Below, piece after piece: positions 45,201-52,924 of a stretch of 64,000 bases of DNA. A program made the position numbers and the translations under genes. Positions within the stretch are counted from its first letter, which is position 1. Every line of letters starts with the position of its first letter. This DNA comes from Thiocystis minor (GTDB lineage: Bacteria > Pseudomonadota > Gammaproteobacteria > Chromatiales > Chromatiaceae): NCBI RefSeq assembly GCF_016653465.1, contig NZ_NHSQ01000065.1, positions 35,223-99,222 of the forward strand, in the 5' to 3' direction. Below the pieces are notes generated by a model. That model did no database searches. It was given only the letters and a program-made list of their open reading frames with translations, and was not told the DNA's origin.

Positions 45201-47807
45201 GAGCTGGAGACAGCGGAACCGACCGACGCCATGCCGGCGCCCGATCCGGACATGGTCAGCCTGTTCCTGGAAGACGCGCGGGATCTGCTCGACAAACTGG
45301 ACACGCAATTCCGCGAATGGCAATTGACCCCCCAGAACCTTGGTGCGCTGGATGGCATCAATCGCCTCCTGCATACACTGAAAGGTAGCGCGCGCCTCTC
45401 CGGGGTAGCGGCTATCGGCGATCTCAGTCACGCGCTGGAAACCCGCCTGAAGGCATTGAGCGAAGATCCGCGCGCGGTCAATGAGACGACGCTGGAATTG
45501 ACCCAGCGTGCCGTGGACACCCTCTCGGCGCAGGTCGACGCACTGGAACAGGGAGCGCCACTCCAGCGCATGACGACCCTGATCGAGGCGCTTGGCCGTT
45601 CGCCGTTGGAGATTCCGGGCGTCCCCGAAATGCCAGTGGAAGCGGCCTTGCCGCTGGCCGCGCCGTTCCAGCTCGCCGGGGCGATTCCCCCAGATGAATA
45701 CGCGGATCTGGCGAGTGTTCGCGAAGGGCCGGCCCCGAGCGGCGTCGAAGGGCTGCCCCCGAGCGGCGTCGAAGGGCTTGCTCCGAGCGGCGTCGAAGGG
45801 CCGGCCCCGAGCGGCGCCGAAGGGCTTGCTCCGAGCGGCGTCGAAGGGTCGGCCCCGAGCGGCGTCGAAGGGCTGCCCCCGAGCGGCGTCGAAGGGCTTG
45901 CTCCGAGTGGCGTCGAAGGGCCGGCCCCGAGCGGCGTCGAGGGGACTGCGGCGCTTCCCGCCAGCCCACAGATCCGAGTGCGTTCCGATCTGCTGAACCG
46001 ATTAGTCAACCACGCCGGCGAGATCAGTATCTACCGCGGGCGTTTGACGCAACGCAATGGATTGTTGGGTTTTGGCCTGGGAGAACTCGACCAGACCGTC
46101 GCGCGTCTGCGTGAGCAACTCCGACTGCTGGAGATCGAAACGCAGACTCAGATCATGCATCGCTTCGAGCGCGAACGTGAGCGTGAGCGCGAGCGCGAGG
46201 AAGAAGCACGCGGGTATGACGGCGAGTTCGATCCGCTTGAAATGGACCGCTTCTCAAGACTCCAGCAGCTTTCCGGCAGCCTGGCGGAGACCGTCAACGA
46301 CCTGGTCAGCGTCAAGGAAATGCTGGGCGGCTATCAGCGCGAATTCACGGATCTGTTGACCCAGCAGGCGCGCATCGCCGACGATCTTCAGGACGGACTG
46401 CTCCGCACCCGGCTGGTGCCCTTTGTCCAAGTGGTTCCGCGTCTGCATCGCCTGGTGCGCCAGACCGCCGACACCCTCGGCAAGTCGGCGCGCCTGGAGG
46501 TGATCGGACCCGAGGTGGAACTGGACCGCACCATCCTGGATCGGCTGGTCGCGCCGCTCGAACACCTGTTGCGCAACGCGGTGGATCACGGCCTGGAGGA
46601 TTCCAAGACGCGGACCGCGAACGGCAAGCCGGCGACGGGCAAGGTGACGCTGGCCCTGCGCCGCGAAGGCAATGACGCGGTGATCAGCCTGAGCGACGAT
46701 GGCAAAGGCATGGATCTCGCCGCCATTCGACAACAGGCGATTGCCCGCGGATTGCTGGCGCCCCAGACCATTCTGCCGGACGAGGCGCTGCTGCAATTCA
46801 TCCTCGAACCCGGCTTTACGACCTCCGGCAAAGTCACCCAGATCTCGGGGCGCGGCGTCGGTCTGGACGTGGTGGCCTCCGAGATCAAGGTCGCCAATGG
46901 CTCGATCGCCCTGGAATCGGTCCCCGGCCAGGGTGCCCGTTTCACCGTCCGGCTGCCCTTGACGCTGGCCATTATCGAGGCGTTTCTGGTCTCCGCGGGG
47001 GACAACATCTATGCCGTGCCGCACAGTACTGTGGAAGCGGCGGGCCGTATCGGTCGTGACGACCTGCTGGCCATCTACCGGGGCGAGGCGACGGAATTCA
47101 CCTCGCGCGGCCACAGCTACAAGGTCGTCTATCTGGGCGGCGTGCTCGATCCTGCTCACGAACCCGATCTCGGCGAACGGCGCTGGCTGCCGCTGCTGAT
47201 GATCCGGCTCGGCGAGCAGCGCGTGGCACTGCATGTCGACAGTCTGCTCGAAAGTCAACGGATCCTGGTCAAGCCACTGGGTCCACAACTTGCTGGCGTG
47301 CGCTGGCTGAGCGGGGGCACCATTTTGCCGGATGGGCGGGTCGCGCTGATCCTTGACGCCTTGGCGCTGCTGCGATCCGGCGCGGCTCAGCTCTATCGGC
47401 CGGCCGCCGCGACGGTGGAGACCACGAAGGGGCCAGTCTGTGTGATGGTGGTGGACGACTCGCTCACCGTCCGGCGTGTCACGAGCCGTTTGCTGCGGCG
47501 TCAGAATATGGAAGTGCTGACGGCCAAGGACGGGGTCGAGGCCCTCACTCTGCTCGACGAGCGCATGCCCGATCTGTTGCTGCTGGATATCGAGATGCCG
47601 CGCATGGACGGCTACGAACTGGCGCGCCACATCCGCCGCTCCGAGGGCCTGCGGGATCTGCCGATCATCATGATCACCTCGCGCACCGGCGCCAAACATC
47701 GAGAGTACGCCATGCAGTTGGGAGTGGATCGCTACCTCGGCAAGCCGTATCAGGAATCCGAACTGCTCAACGAGATCAACTCGCTGCTGGCGGAGCGTGC
47801 CGGTTAA
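42285..47807 (+). CDS. chpA: Giant hybrid CheA-type kinase ChpA/PilL
   Basis: Protein of 1840 residues, the kinase of the twitching chemosensory system. The first 620 residues contain degenerate helical Hpt-like blocks. Three recognisable Hpt domains follow: HTLKGSGRLVG (about 664), HTLTGSARMSG (about 827; the lysine is threonine) and HTLKGSARLSG (about 1028). Then come a nine-fold PSGVEG linker (about 1150-1221), the dimerisation helices, the HATPase (LEHLLRNAVDHGLEDS, SLSDDGKGMD, GRGVGLDVVASE), a CheW-like part and a receiver with DIEMPRMDGYE (about 1765). Pseudomonas ChpA has more Hpt-type domains. No pilK or chpB follows; the next gene is convergent. Confidence 0.94.
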   Translation: MAEKKVVEGLHWVKGEIAATLRPVRDLVEAGGASTSPGSLAAAVQALEQVQGVLLALQLNTPARLVQEMTRLAECLSDGGSMALEAEDTQDVHAVARVMGQALAQLNSHLDSLDAGFDERPLNLWSSINEVRAARNDLPLTHFEFLTLAATETDGDVQWRPEALETLAEVVRQVRPQYHRYLVEWYRGGPDNQGLIRLGSLFRHLHGYLKEGVLADLFLLSEAFAEAVRDERLATDAKTRSLMGHIDRVLKPLAQKPPQWPDVDVLSLIEHLLNSLSAVAVSNPAVARLWSWYGPDRSGTSRSREDRDGFGGDAALAELAGSLLSEFSQLKEQFDLLTREEPTDHDALDAFSARLRRLADTLDVADVGNLSERLRTLANDFSGSTRDEMARDRVRLESQAMELLGIEAVLLAHAGHRSTRAKQIIVPEMDLSELTAATLREAGYELLQVKEAIAGCHAEQGTLDALSPVKQHLLSVSGALTVLGEIPAAELTDSIGELVQNRYVKAGRTLTAAEFEHLADAVAALELYLGHLQEAVPFGGSLIERGSESIRALRSEPEPTLALSIEEPTGTTAASTDVERPLELDLPLDSDIIPDSQVSIPNQPASEIVPGLIESEFSDDDETAFLDIFMEEAREETASVQIQFARWESNPNDVSALATLRRSFHTLKGSGRLVGALQVAEFAQSIELLLNRLMEEQAFPTEDILSCVAEAVSLLPGLVTAESEGLQFDVDPLVSRANRLRETSSLAAGQELVTTIAPAELSDELAAAKLADLAEQVTDHDSLFVADEELQRIFQAETYEHLDELRVFLRRAEAGDARVDEASRRALHTLTGSARMSGIDSIATVTKGLEQCIKPLLALGGVLDERLLTLIGRAVDAIRERVDELPALGAGASALVDLAAEIAQLEPPVLADDKIEIPTAIDALQIEVPPEPEPSREHLIPLETALDDSPRYPAVAVEQEAGDWRSAAECAGELETAEPTDAMPAPDPDMVSLFLEDARDLLDKLDTQFREWQLTPQNLGALDGINRLLHTLKGSARLSGVAAIGDLSHALETRLKALSEDPRAVNETTLELTQRAVDTLSAQVDALEQGAPLQRMTTLIEALGRSPLEIPGVPEMPVEAALPLAAPFQLAGAIPPDEYADLASVREGPAPSGVEGLPPSGVEGLAPSGVEGPAPSGAEGLAPSGVEGSAPSGVEGLPPSGVEGLAPSGVEGPAPSGVEGTAALPASPQIRVRSDLLNRLVNHAGEISIYRGRLTQRNGLLGFGLGELDQTVARLREQLRLLEIETQTQIMHRFEREREREREREEEARGYDGEFDPLEMDRFSRLQQLSGSLAETVNDLVSVKEMLGGYQREFTDLLTQQARIADDLQDGLLRTRLVPFVQVVPRLHRLVRQTADTLGKSARLEVIGPEVELDRTILDRLVAPLEHLLRNAVDHGLEDSKTRTANGKPATGKVTLALRREGNDAVISLSDDGKGMDLAAIRQQAIARGLLAPQTILPDEALLQFILEPGFTTSGKVTQISGRGVGLDVVASEIKVANGSIALESVPGQGARFTVRLPLTLAIIEAFLVSAGDNIYAVPHSTVEAAGRIGRDDLLAIYRGEATEFTSRGHSYKVVYLGGVLDPAHEPDLGERRWLPLLMIRLGEQRVALHVDSLLESQRILVKPLGPQLAGVRWLSGGTILPDGRVALILDALALLRSGAAQLYRPAAATVETTKGPVCVMVVDDSLTVRRVTSRLLRRQNMEVLTAKDGVEALTLLDERMPDLLLLDIEMPRMDGYELARHIRRSEGLRDLPIIMITSRTGAKHREYAMQLGVDRYLGKPYQESELLNEINSLLAERAG
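45733..45948 (+). repeat. Nine 24-bp tandem repeats inside chpA
   Basis: Unit CCCCGAGCGGCGTCGAAGGG plus four variable bases, nine times, in frame, encoding [AP]PSGVEG[LPS]. Units 1-4 and 6-9 carry the same order of variable bases, giving a 120-bp super-period, as after a recent duplication. All three plus frames and two minus frames stay open here, so shadow ORFs should be ignored. Confidence 0.9.
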
Positions 47808-47818
47808 ACTGGAAAAGA

Positions 47819-47983
47819 GCTGCCAGCCGCCAGCAAATAGCTGAACACGCTTCTTGGAGTGATTTTGTGGTCTTTCGCCGTTCACCTAGTGGGTGACAGT
47901 TTCGATCAGCGAAAACTTTGGCAAAATAACGGCTGGCGGCTGGCGGCTGGCGGCTGGCGGCTGGCGGCTGGCGGCTGGCGGCT
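47819..47983. repeat. GGCTGGC heptamer array with inverted arm between chpA and rsmE
   Basis: Seven copies of GGCTGGC plus a partial one at 47931-47983, and the complement GCTGCCAGCCGCCAGC at 47819-47834. The ends can pair as a long stem around a 96-bp centre that contains further small stems (TTTCG/CGAAA). It lies between two convergent genes and runs up to the rsmE stop codon. Confidence 0.8.
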
Positions 47984-47984
47984 C

Positions 47985-48713
47985 TTACCCGAAATCCCCC
48001 CACAGCGCCTGAATGACCGCGATGGCGGCGAGCGGCGCCGTCTCGGTGCGGAGAATGCGCGGCCCCAGACGCACGCCTTGAAAACCCTGGCGTCGGGCCT
48101 GCTCGCGTTCGCGCGAACTCAATCCGCCCTCCGGTCCCACCAGCAGGGTTACGTCTATCTCCGGCGCGGGAAACTCGGTCAGAGCCAGCGGCGCCAGGGG
48201 ATCGAGCAGCAGACCGCCGGCGGGCGCGGTCGCCAACCAGGGTTCCAGTGTGGCGGCCGGTTCCAGCGTCGGCAGCCGCCGCCGCCCGGACTGCTCGCAG
48301 GCGCCGATCACGATGCCGCGCCAGTGTTCCAGGCGCCGTTCAAGGCGCGCGCCATCCAGGCGGACCTGACTGCGTTCGGTGAACAGGGGCGTGAGTCGGT
48401 CGACCCCGAGTTCCACCGCCTTTTGGATGGCATAGTCCATACGCTCGCCTTTGGAGACGCCAAGCGCCAGATGGATACGCAGTCGTGGGGCGGTTTCCGG
48501 TTCGCTCGCGCCCTCGACGAGGACCGTCGCGGCCGTGCGATTCGGCTCGATCAGGCGGGCCGGATAGTCGCGGCCATCGCCATTGAACAGAATCAGCGGG
48601 GTGTTGGCGGTCAGTCGCAGAACCTGGGTCAGATGGCGGGTCGGGCCAGCGGGCAAGACCAGATTGGATCCGGCGCTCAGGGGCGACTCAACGAAAATGC
48701 GCGGGAGACGCAT
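47985..48713 (-). CDS. rsmE: 16S rRNA m3U1498 methyltransferase
   Basis: SPOUT-class methyltransferase acting on U1498 of 16S rRNA. The 242 residues include LPAGPTRHLTQVLRL, ALGVSKGERMDYAIQKAVELGV, RLEHWRGIVIGACEQSGR and VTLLVGPEGGLSSREREQA, the last being the knot with the SAM site. The start MRLPRIFVE is taken. It lies 8 bp after the DUF423 gene. Confidence 0.95.
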   Translation of the reverse strand: MRLPRIFVESPLSAGSNLVLPAGPTRHLTQVLRLTANTPLILFNGDGRDYPARLIEPNRTAATVLVEGASEPETAPRLRIHLALGVSKGERMDYAIQKAVELGVDRLTPLFTERSQVRLDGARLERRLEHWRGIVIGACEQSGRRRLPTLEPAATLEPWLATAPAGGLLLDPLAPLALTEFPAPEIDVTLLVGPEGGLSSREREQARRQGFQGVRLGPRILRTETAPLAAIAVIQALWGDFG

Positions 48714-48721
48714 CGTACCGA

Positions 48722-49114
48722 TCAGCCCGGATTCGCGGTTGCGCGCCAAGTGCCCACGGCCAGCAGTCCCCAGCCGAGGATCAAGGCAATACCGCCCAAG
48801 GGCGTGATCGCACCGAGCCAGCGCTCGCCGCTGAGCGTCATCAGAAACAGGCTGCCGCTGAACAGGGTGCCGCCGAGCAGAAAGGCCCAGGCGGCGGCAT
48901 GCACCAATCTAGCGCTTGGGCGCTGGAGCAGGAACAGGCCGCAGACCAGGATGGCCAGCGTATGCAGTCCCAGATAGTCCGCGCCGGTCCCCCAGTTGAC
49001 GAGCAGATCAGGCGCGACGCGTCCCTTGAGTCCATGGGCGCCGAATGCGCCGAGGGCGACCGTCAGCAAACCGCCGACGGCTCCCAACGTCAGCCACAGT
49101 CGCGCCTGATTCAT
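48722..49114 (-). CDS. DUF423 family membrane protein
   Basis: Membrane protein of 130 residues with four hydrophobic helices: LTLGAVGGLLTVALGAFGAHGLKG, YLGLHTLAILVCGLFLL, AAWAFLLGGTLFSGSLFLM and ITPLGGIALILGWGLLAVG. The GAFGAHGLK motif is the family signature (E. coli YgdD). Function unknown. The start at MNQARLWL gives a proper first membrane helix. Confidence 0.92.
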   Translation of the reverse strand: MNQARLWLTLGAVGGLLTVALGAFGAHGLKGRVAPDLLVNWGTGADYLGLHTLAILVCGLFLLQRPSARLVHAAAWAFLLGGTLFSGSLFLMTLSGERWLGAITPLGGIALILGWGLLAVGTWRATANPG

Positions 49115-49573
49115 GGCGTGATTTCCCGAGAGCGACTCGCGCATAGTGGACTGCCTCATATGAATTTGGGTGATTCCCGGCCTTGTCGATGACCGTGCGG
49201 CTCAGGCCGCTGAAAACGTCACGTATCGCGCTGACCACACGGTCGATCCATTCGACGGGCTCATCGCCATCAGAATTACCTAATAAGGCAATTTTATGAA
49301 AGCAGCCGGAAATACTGTTTTGATTTTACCGTGGCGAATCACTACGCTCCGATCCCCATAGTACCCGGTCAGGACTTGAGCGTCCTCGTTGCAGTCGCCC
49401 CACAGGATTGTGCCCGGCGATCGAGAGGACGAGCCTTGTCGAACCAGGCGCGGATGCAAAATTCCAAACCATCTCCCGAGGATCCGATGCCACGGGAGTC
49501 GAGAGCCGCTTCCCGTCCTTAGTCAAGCAATAAGGCGGCATTCACCGCAGTGAACCGTTAGGAGACAAGCACC
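49115..49573. other. Upstream region of aprBA, no gene seen
   Basis: This 459-bp gap shows no recognisable protein. The part 49270-49335 is AT-rich for this genome (AATTACCTAATAAGGCAATT and TTTTGATTTTACC) and is the likeliest place for an apr promoter, though no clean -35/-10 pair is seen. AGGAG lies just before aprB. The aprM gene often found before aprBA in relatives is absent. Confidence 0.5.
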
Positions 49574-50041
49574 ATGCCAACGTTTGTGCGTACCGATAAG
49601 TGCGATGGTTGCAAGGGTCAGGACAAGACCGCTTGCATGTATATCTGCCCCCACGACCTGATGAAACTCGACCAGGACGGTTCCGAGACCGGCCACGCCA
49701 TGAAGGCGTTCAACCAAGAACCCGAGCAGTGCTGGGAATGTTACTCCTGCGTCAAGATCTGCCCTCAGCAGGCGATCGAATGCCGCCATTACGCCGATGT
49801 GGTGCCGATGGGCGCCTCGGTGCAACCCCTGCGCGGCACCGATTCGATCATGTGGACCATTAAGTTCCGCAACGGCAACATGAAGCGCTTCAAATTCCCC
49901 ATCCGCACCACCCCCGAGGGCTCCATCGATCCCTACGGCTCCAAGCCAGAGGCCGACATCGCCAAGATCGGCGACGCTGGATTCTTCACCCTGGGCGGCG
50001 TTCAGAAGCCCGGCAATCCGAGCGAACTGATCCGGAAATAA
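49574..50041 (+). CDS. aprB: Adenylylsulfate reductase beta subunit (iron-sulfur)
   Basis: Electron-transfer subunit of APS reductase, holding two 4Fe-4S clusters. The 155 residues contain CDGCKGQDKTACMYICPHD and CWECYSCVKICPQQAIEC, the two ferredoxin cysteine sets. In sulfur oxidisers AprBA works in reverse, forming APS from sulfite and AMP. aprA follows after 95 bp. Confidence 0.97.
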   Translation: MPTFVRTDKCDGCKGQDKTACMYICPHDLMKLDQDGSETGHAMKAFNQEPEQCWECYSCVKICPQQAIECRHYADVVPMGASVQPLRGTDSIMWTIKFRNGNMKRFKFPIRTTPEGSIDPYGSKPEADIAKIGDAGFFTLGGVQKPGNPSELIRK

Positions 50042-50136
50042 TCGGCTCCCGGCCCGGCAAAGCGCCGGGCAGGATCAAGGCGACGTTCATCCGTCGCCCC
50101 AGGAACACCTAGAACAAAAACTCTGAGGTAGACGAA

Positions 50137-52116
50137 ATGGCTGGAGAATTCGGCAATCCCGAAATCGTCGAGGAAGAAGTTGACATCCTCATCATCGGTG
50201 GCGGCATGGGCGCCTGCGGCGCCGCCTACGAGATCGGCCCCTGGCTCGATCAGGCGAAGAAACAAGGCTTTGACCTCAAGGTCAAGCTGGTCGACAAGGC
50301 CGCCATGGACCGCTCCGGCGCCGTGGCCCAGGGCCTGTCCGCCATCAATACCTATCTGGGCGATAACGATCCCGCCGACTATGCCCGCATGGTCTCCAAT
50401 GACTTAATGGGCATCACCCGTGACGACCTGGCCTACGACCTGGGCCGTCACGTCGACGACTCCGTGCATCTCTTCGAGGAATGGGGCCTGCCGATCTGGA
50501 AGCAACCCGGCGACGAAGGCAAGAATCTGGTCGACGGCGGCAAGCCGGTGCGTTCCGGCAAGTGGCAGATCATGATCAACGGCGAGTCCTACAAGTGGAT
50601 CGTCGCCGAGGCCGCCAAGAAGGCGCTGGGCACCGACCGCATCCAGGAACGCGTCTTCATCGTCAAGCTGGTCAACGATAAGAAAGATAAGAACCGCATC
50701 GCCGGTGCCATCGGCTTCTCGGTCCGCGAGCACAAGGTCTTTGTCTACAAGTTCAAGGCGTGCCTGCTGGTCGCCGGCGGCTGCGTGAACATCTTCCGTC
50801 CGCGTTCGGTCGGTGAAGGCACCGGTCGCGCCTGGTATCCGGTGTGGAATGCCGGCTCGACCTACGCCATGGCCGCCGAGGCTGGCGCCGAGCTTACCAT
50901 GATGGAAAACCGCTTCGTGCCCGCCCGCTTCAAGGACGGTTACGGCCCGGTTGGCGCCTGGTTCCTGCTCTTCAAGGCCAAGGCCACCAACGCCTTCGGC
51001 GAAGTCTACATGGACACCAACAAGGAATTGTTGAACGACTATCCTCCCTATGGCCAAGCCGCCGTGCCGGCGTCCTGCCTGCGCAACCATCTCATGATGA
51101 AAGAGATGCGCGAGGGTCGCGGCCCGATCTACATGGACACGGTCACCGCGCTCGGCAAGCTCGCCGAAACCATGACTCCTAAGGAGATCAAGCACCTCGA
51201 AGCCGAGGCCTGGGAAGACTTCCTGGATATGTGCATCGGTCAGGCCGGTGTCTGGGCTGGCGAGAACATCGAGCCGGAGAAGAAGAACTCCGAGCTGATG
51301 CCCACCGAACCCTACCTGCTCGGCTCGCATTCGGGCTGCTGCGGCATCTGGGTCTCGGGTCCGACCGATCTCGGCGCCCCGACCTCCGAGGATCACGCCG
51401 ACGCCGGCAAGATCCCGAGCCACCTGCCCTCCGGCTGGAGCTGGGGCTATCGCTCCATGACCACCGTCAAGGGTTTGTTCACCGCCGCTGACGGCGTGGG
51501 CGCCTCCGGTCACAAGTTCTCCTCCGGCTCGCATGCCGAGGGGCGCCTTGCGGCCAAGGCGATGGTCAAGTTCTGCATGGACCACAAGGACCACAAGCCC
51601 GAGCTGGCCGATTCGGTCGCCGATCTGGTCGATGCGATCTACCGTCCGGTGCGCAACTTCCTCGAGAACAAGGACTACAGCACCGCCATCGACGTGAATC
51701 CGCACTACATCACGCCGAAGATGCTTCAGTTCCGCTTGCAGAAGATCATGGACGAATACGTCGCCGGCGTCTCGACCATGTATCAGACCAACGCCAAGAT
51801 GATGGAAGTGGCGGAGATGAAGCTGGAAATGCTCAAGGAAGACGCGCTGAAGATGCGGGCGAAGGATCTGCACGAACTGCTGCGCGCCTGGGAGAACTAC
51901 CACCGCATCCTGACCGCTGAAGCGCACATGAAGCACATCCAGTTCCGCGAGGAAAGCCGTTACCCCGGCTTCTACTACCGGATGGATTACAACTTCGTCG
52001 ACGAAAAGAACTGGAAGTGTTTCGTCAACTCGGTCTATGACAAGGAGAGCAAGACCTGGAACTGCTTCAAGCGCGCCCATGTCGATGTCGTCGATAAGGC
52101 GAAGCTATTCAAGTAG
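50137..52116 (+). CDS. aprA: Adenylylsulfate reductase alpha subunit (flavoprotein)
   Basis: FAD-containing catalytic subunit, 659 residues. The N-terminal dinucleotide site is DILIIGGGMGACGAAYEI. Other typical stretches are MDRSGAVAQGLSAINTYLGDNDPADYARM, ACLLVAGGCVNIFRPRSVGEG, NRFVPARFKDGYGPVGAWFLLFKAKATNAFGE (partial quotes of longer blocks) and HSGCCGIWVSGP. Codon use is strongly biased to GC-ending codons, as for a highly expressed gene. No sat, qmo or aprM gene is in the window. Confidence 0.97.
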   Translation: MAGEFGNPEIVEEEVDILIIGGGMGACGAAYEIGPWLDQAKKQGFDLKVKLVDKAAMDRSGAVAQGLSAINTYLGDNDPADYARMVSNDLMGITRDDLAYDLGRHVDDSVHLFEEWGLPIWKQPGDEGKNLVDGGKPVRSGKWQIMINGESYKWIVAEAAKKALGTDRIQERVFIVKLVNDKKDKNRIAGAIGFSVREHKVFVYKFKACLLVAGGCVNIFRPRSVGEGTGRAWYPVWNAGSTYAMAAEAGAELTMMENRFVPARFKDGYGPVGAWFLLFKAKATNAFGEVYMDTNKELLNDYPPYGQAAVPASCLRNHLMMKEMREGRGPIYMDTVTALGKLAETMTPKEIKHLEAEAWEDFLDMCIGQAGVWAGENIEPEKKNSELMPTEPYLLGSHSGCCGIWVSGPTDLGAPTSEDHADAGKIPSHLPSGWSWGYRSMTTVKGLFTAADGVGASGHKFSSGSHAEGRLAAKAMVKFCMDHKDHKPELADSVADLVDAIYRPVRNFLENKDYSTAIDVNPHYITPKMLQFRLQKIMDEYVAGVSTMYQTNAKMMEVAEMKLEMLKEDALKMRAKDLHELLRAWENYHRILTAEAHMKHIQFREESRYPGFYYRMDYNFVDEKNWKCFVNSVYDKESKTWNCFKRAHVDVVDKAKLFK

Positions 52117-52130
52117 GCATTCGCTCTTTC

Positions 52131-52160
52131 CCTTCCGCTCCCTGATCGGGAGCAGGAAGG
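52131..52160 (+). terminator. Hairpin after aprA
   Basis: A 12-bp stem (CCTTCCGCTCCC with GGGAGC-A-GGAAGG, one bulged A) and loop TGATC, 15 bp after the aprA stop. There is no T-run directly after it, so it may protect the 3' end while the next hairpin ends transcription. Confidence 0.6.
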
Positions 52161-52181
52161 TAAGGGACTCAGTGACGACAA

Positions 52182-52213
52182 GTCCGGTCGCCGCAAGGCG
52201 TTCGGGCTTTTTT
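52182..52213 (+). terminator. Rho-independent terminator of aprBA
   Basis: Stem GTCCGGTCGCC/GGCGTTCGGGC with one mismatch, loop GCAA, directly followed by six T. This is the strongest intrinsic terminator in the window. Confidence 0.88.
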
Positions 52214-52263
52214 ATTGCGGGACGTGTAGGGCTGTGTTTTACGATTGCGCACTGCGCGCCAGG

Positions 52264-52290
52264 AGGCTACGCTGTAATACATCGTAGCCT
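52264..52290 (+). promoter_or_regulatory. Palindromic operator before the RHH-ParE pair
   Basis: AGGCTACG/CGTAGCCT arms with an 11-bp centre containing TAATAC, which could be the -10. It lies 20 bp before the antitoxin start and fits autoregulation by the antitoxin. Confidence 0.5.
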
Positions 52291-52309
52291 ACTCGATAGA
52301 GGTACCAGG

Positions 52310-52576
52310 ATGGGCGTCACGAGCGTAAGACTTCGGCCTGACCTCGAATTACCACTTGAAGAACTTGCAACACGTCTCGATAGAAGCAAAAATTACATTA
52401 TCAATCAAGCGGTTAATGATTTTATTGCACGTCAGTCACAGGCCGATGAGCAGTGGCGCGAAACCCTTGAGGCGATCGATTCCATCAAGGCCGGCCAGCG
52501 CATCGATGAAAGAGACGTCACGCGGTGGCTTGAGACTTGGGGGACGGAGCACGAGCTGGCCCCCCCCGCCACATGA
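52310..52576 (+). CDS. Ribbon-helix-helix antitoxin
   Basis: Protein of 88 residues with an N-terminal ribbon-helix-helix region (MGVTSVRLRPDLELPLEELATRL, then RSKNYIINQAVNDFI). The C-terminal half (EQWRETLEAIDSIKAGQRID) should wrap around the toxin. Lower GC content than the neighbours, notably at TTACATTATCAATC, hints at transfer. The ATG follows a GAGG-like site; the longer open frame upstream is not credible. It overlaps the toxin by four bases. Confidence 0.85.
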   Translation: MGVTSVRLRPDLELPLEELATRLDRSKNYIINQAVNDFIARQSQADEQWRETLEAIDSIKAGQRIDERDVTRWLETWGTEHELAPPAT

Positions 52577-52851
52577 GGGTTTTCTACTCGCCCGAAGCGG
52601 TCGCGGATTTGAAGCGTCTCAGGGAGTTTATCGAGGTCAAAAATCCCCAAGCCGCACTGCAGGCAGCGGCTTCCCTCTTAAAGGGAATCGGCCAGCTCAA
52701 AACCTTCCCGTTGCTTGGCTCCGAGGTTCGACAAGCGCCAGATCCGGAACGGATTCGAGATCTGATCATCGGAAAATATGTCGTCCGTTATCTGGTAAAC
52801 CGTCACGAGATCGTCCTCCTTCGTGTCTGGCATCATCGAGAAAATCACTGA
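52573..52851 (+). CDS. ParE/RelE superfamily toxin
   Basis: Toxin of 92 residues: [22 protein letters not shown], then a helix pair and [32 protein letters not shown] at the end. The C-terminal VVRY...IVLLRVWH-R pattern is typical of ParE proteins, which act on gyrase; RelE-type action on mRNA cannot be excluded. ATGA overlap with the antitoxin gene is the usual arrangement. Confidence 0.88.
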   Translation: MRVFYSPEAVADLKRLREFIEVKNPQAALQAAASLLKGIGQLKTFPLLGSEVRQAPDPERIRDLIIGKYVVRYLVNRHEIVLLRVWHHRENH

Positions 52852-52924
52852 TCTCATCCCATTCGTCCTGAAAAGCCTGCCGAATGATTCGCAGGCCATC
52901 GGACCTCCCCGAGGATCCACCGCC

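Noticed and set aside
45428..46009. Long minus-strand and alternative plus-strand frames across the 24-bp repeats in chpA
   Set aside because: The 24-bp unit has no stop in these frames, and the known chpA frame covers the region with clear domains on both sides.
46254..47885. A 543-codon minus-strand frame opposite the kinase core of chpA, and a 558-codon one opposite aprA
   Set aside because: Both are mirror frames of strongly supported genes and resemble no family.
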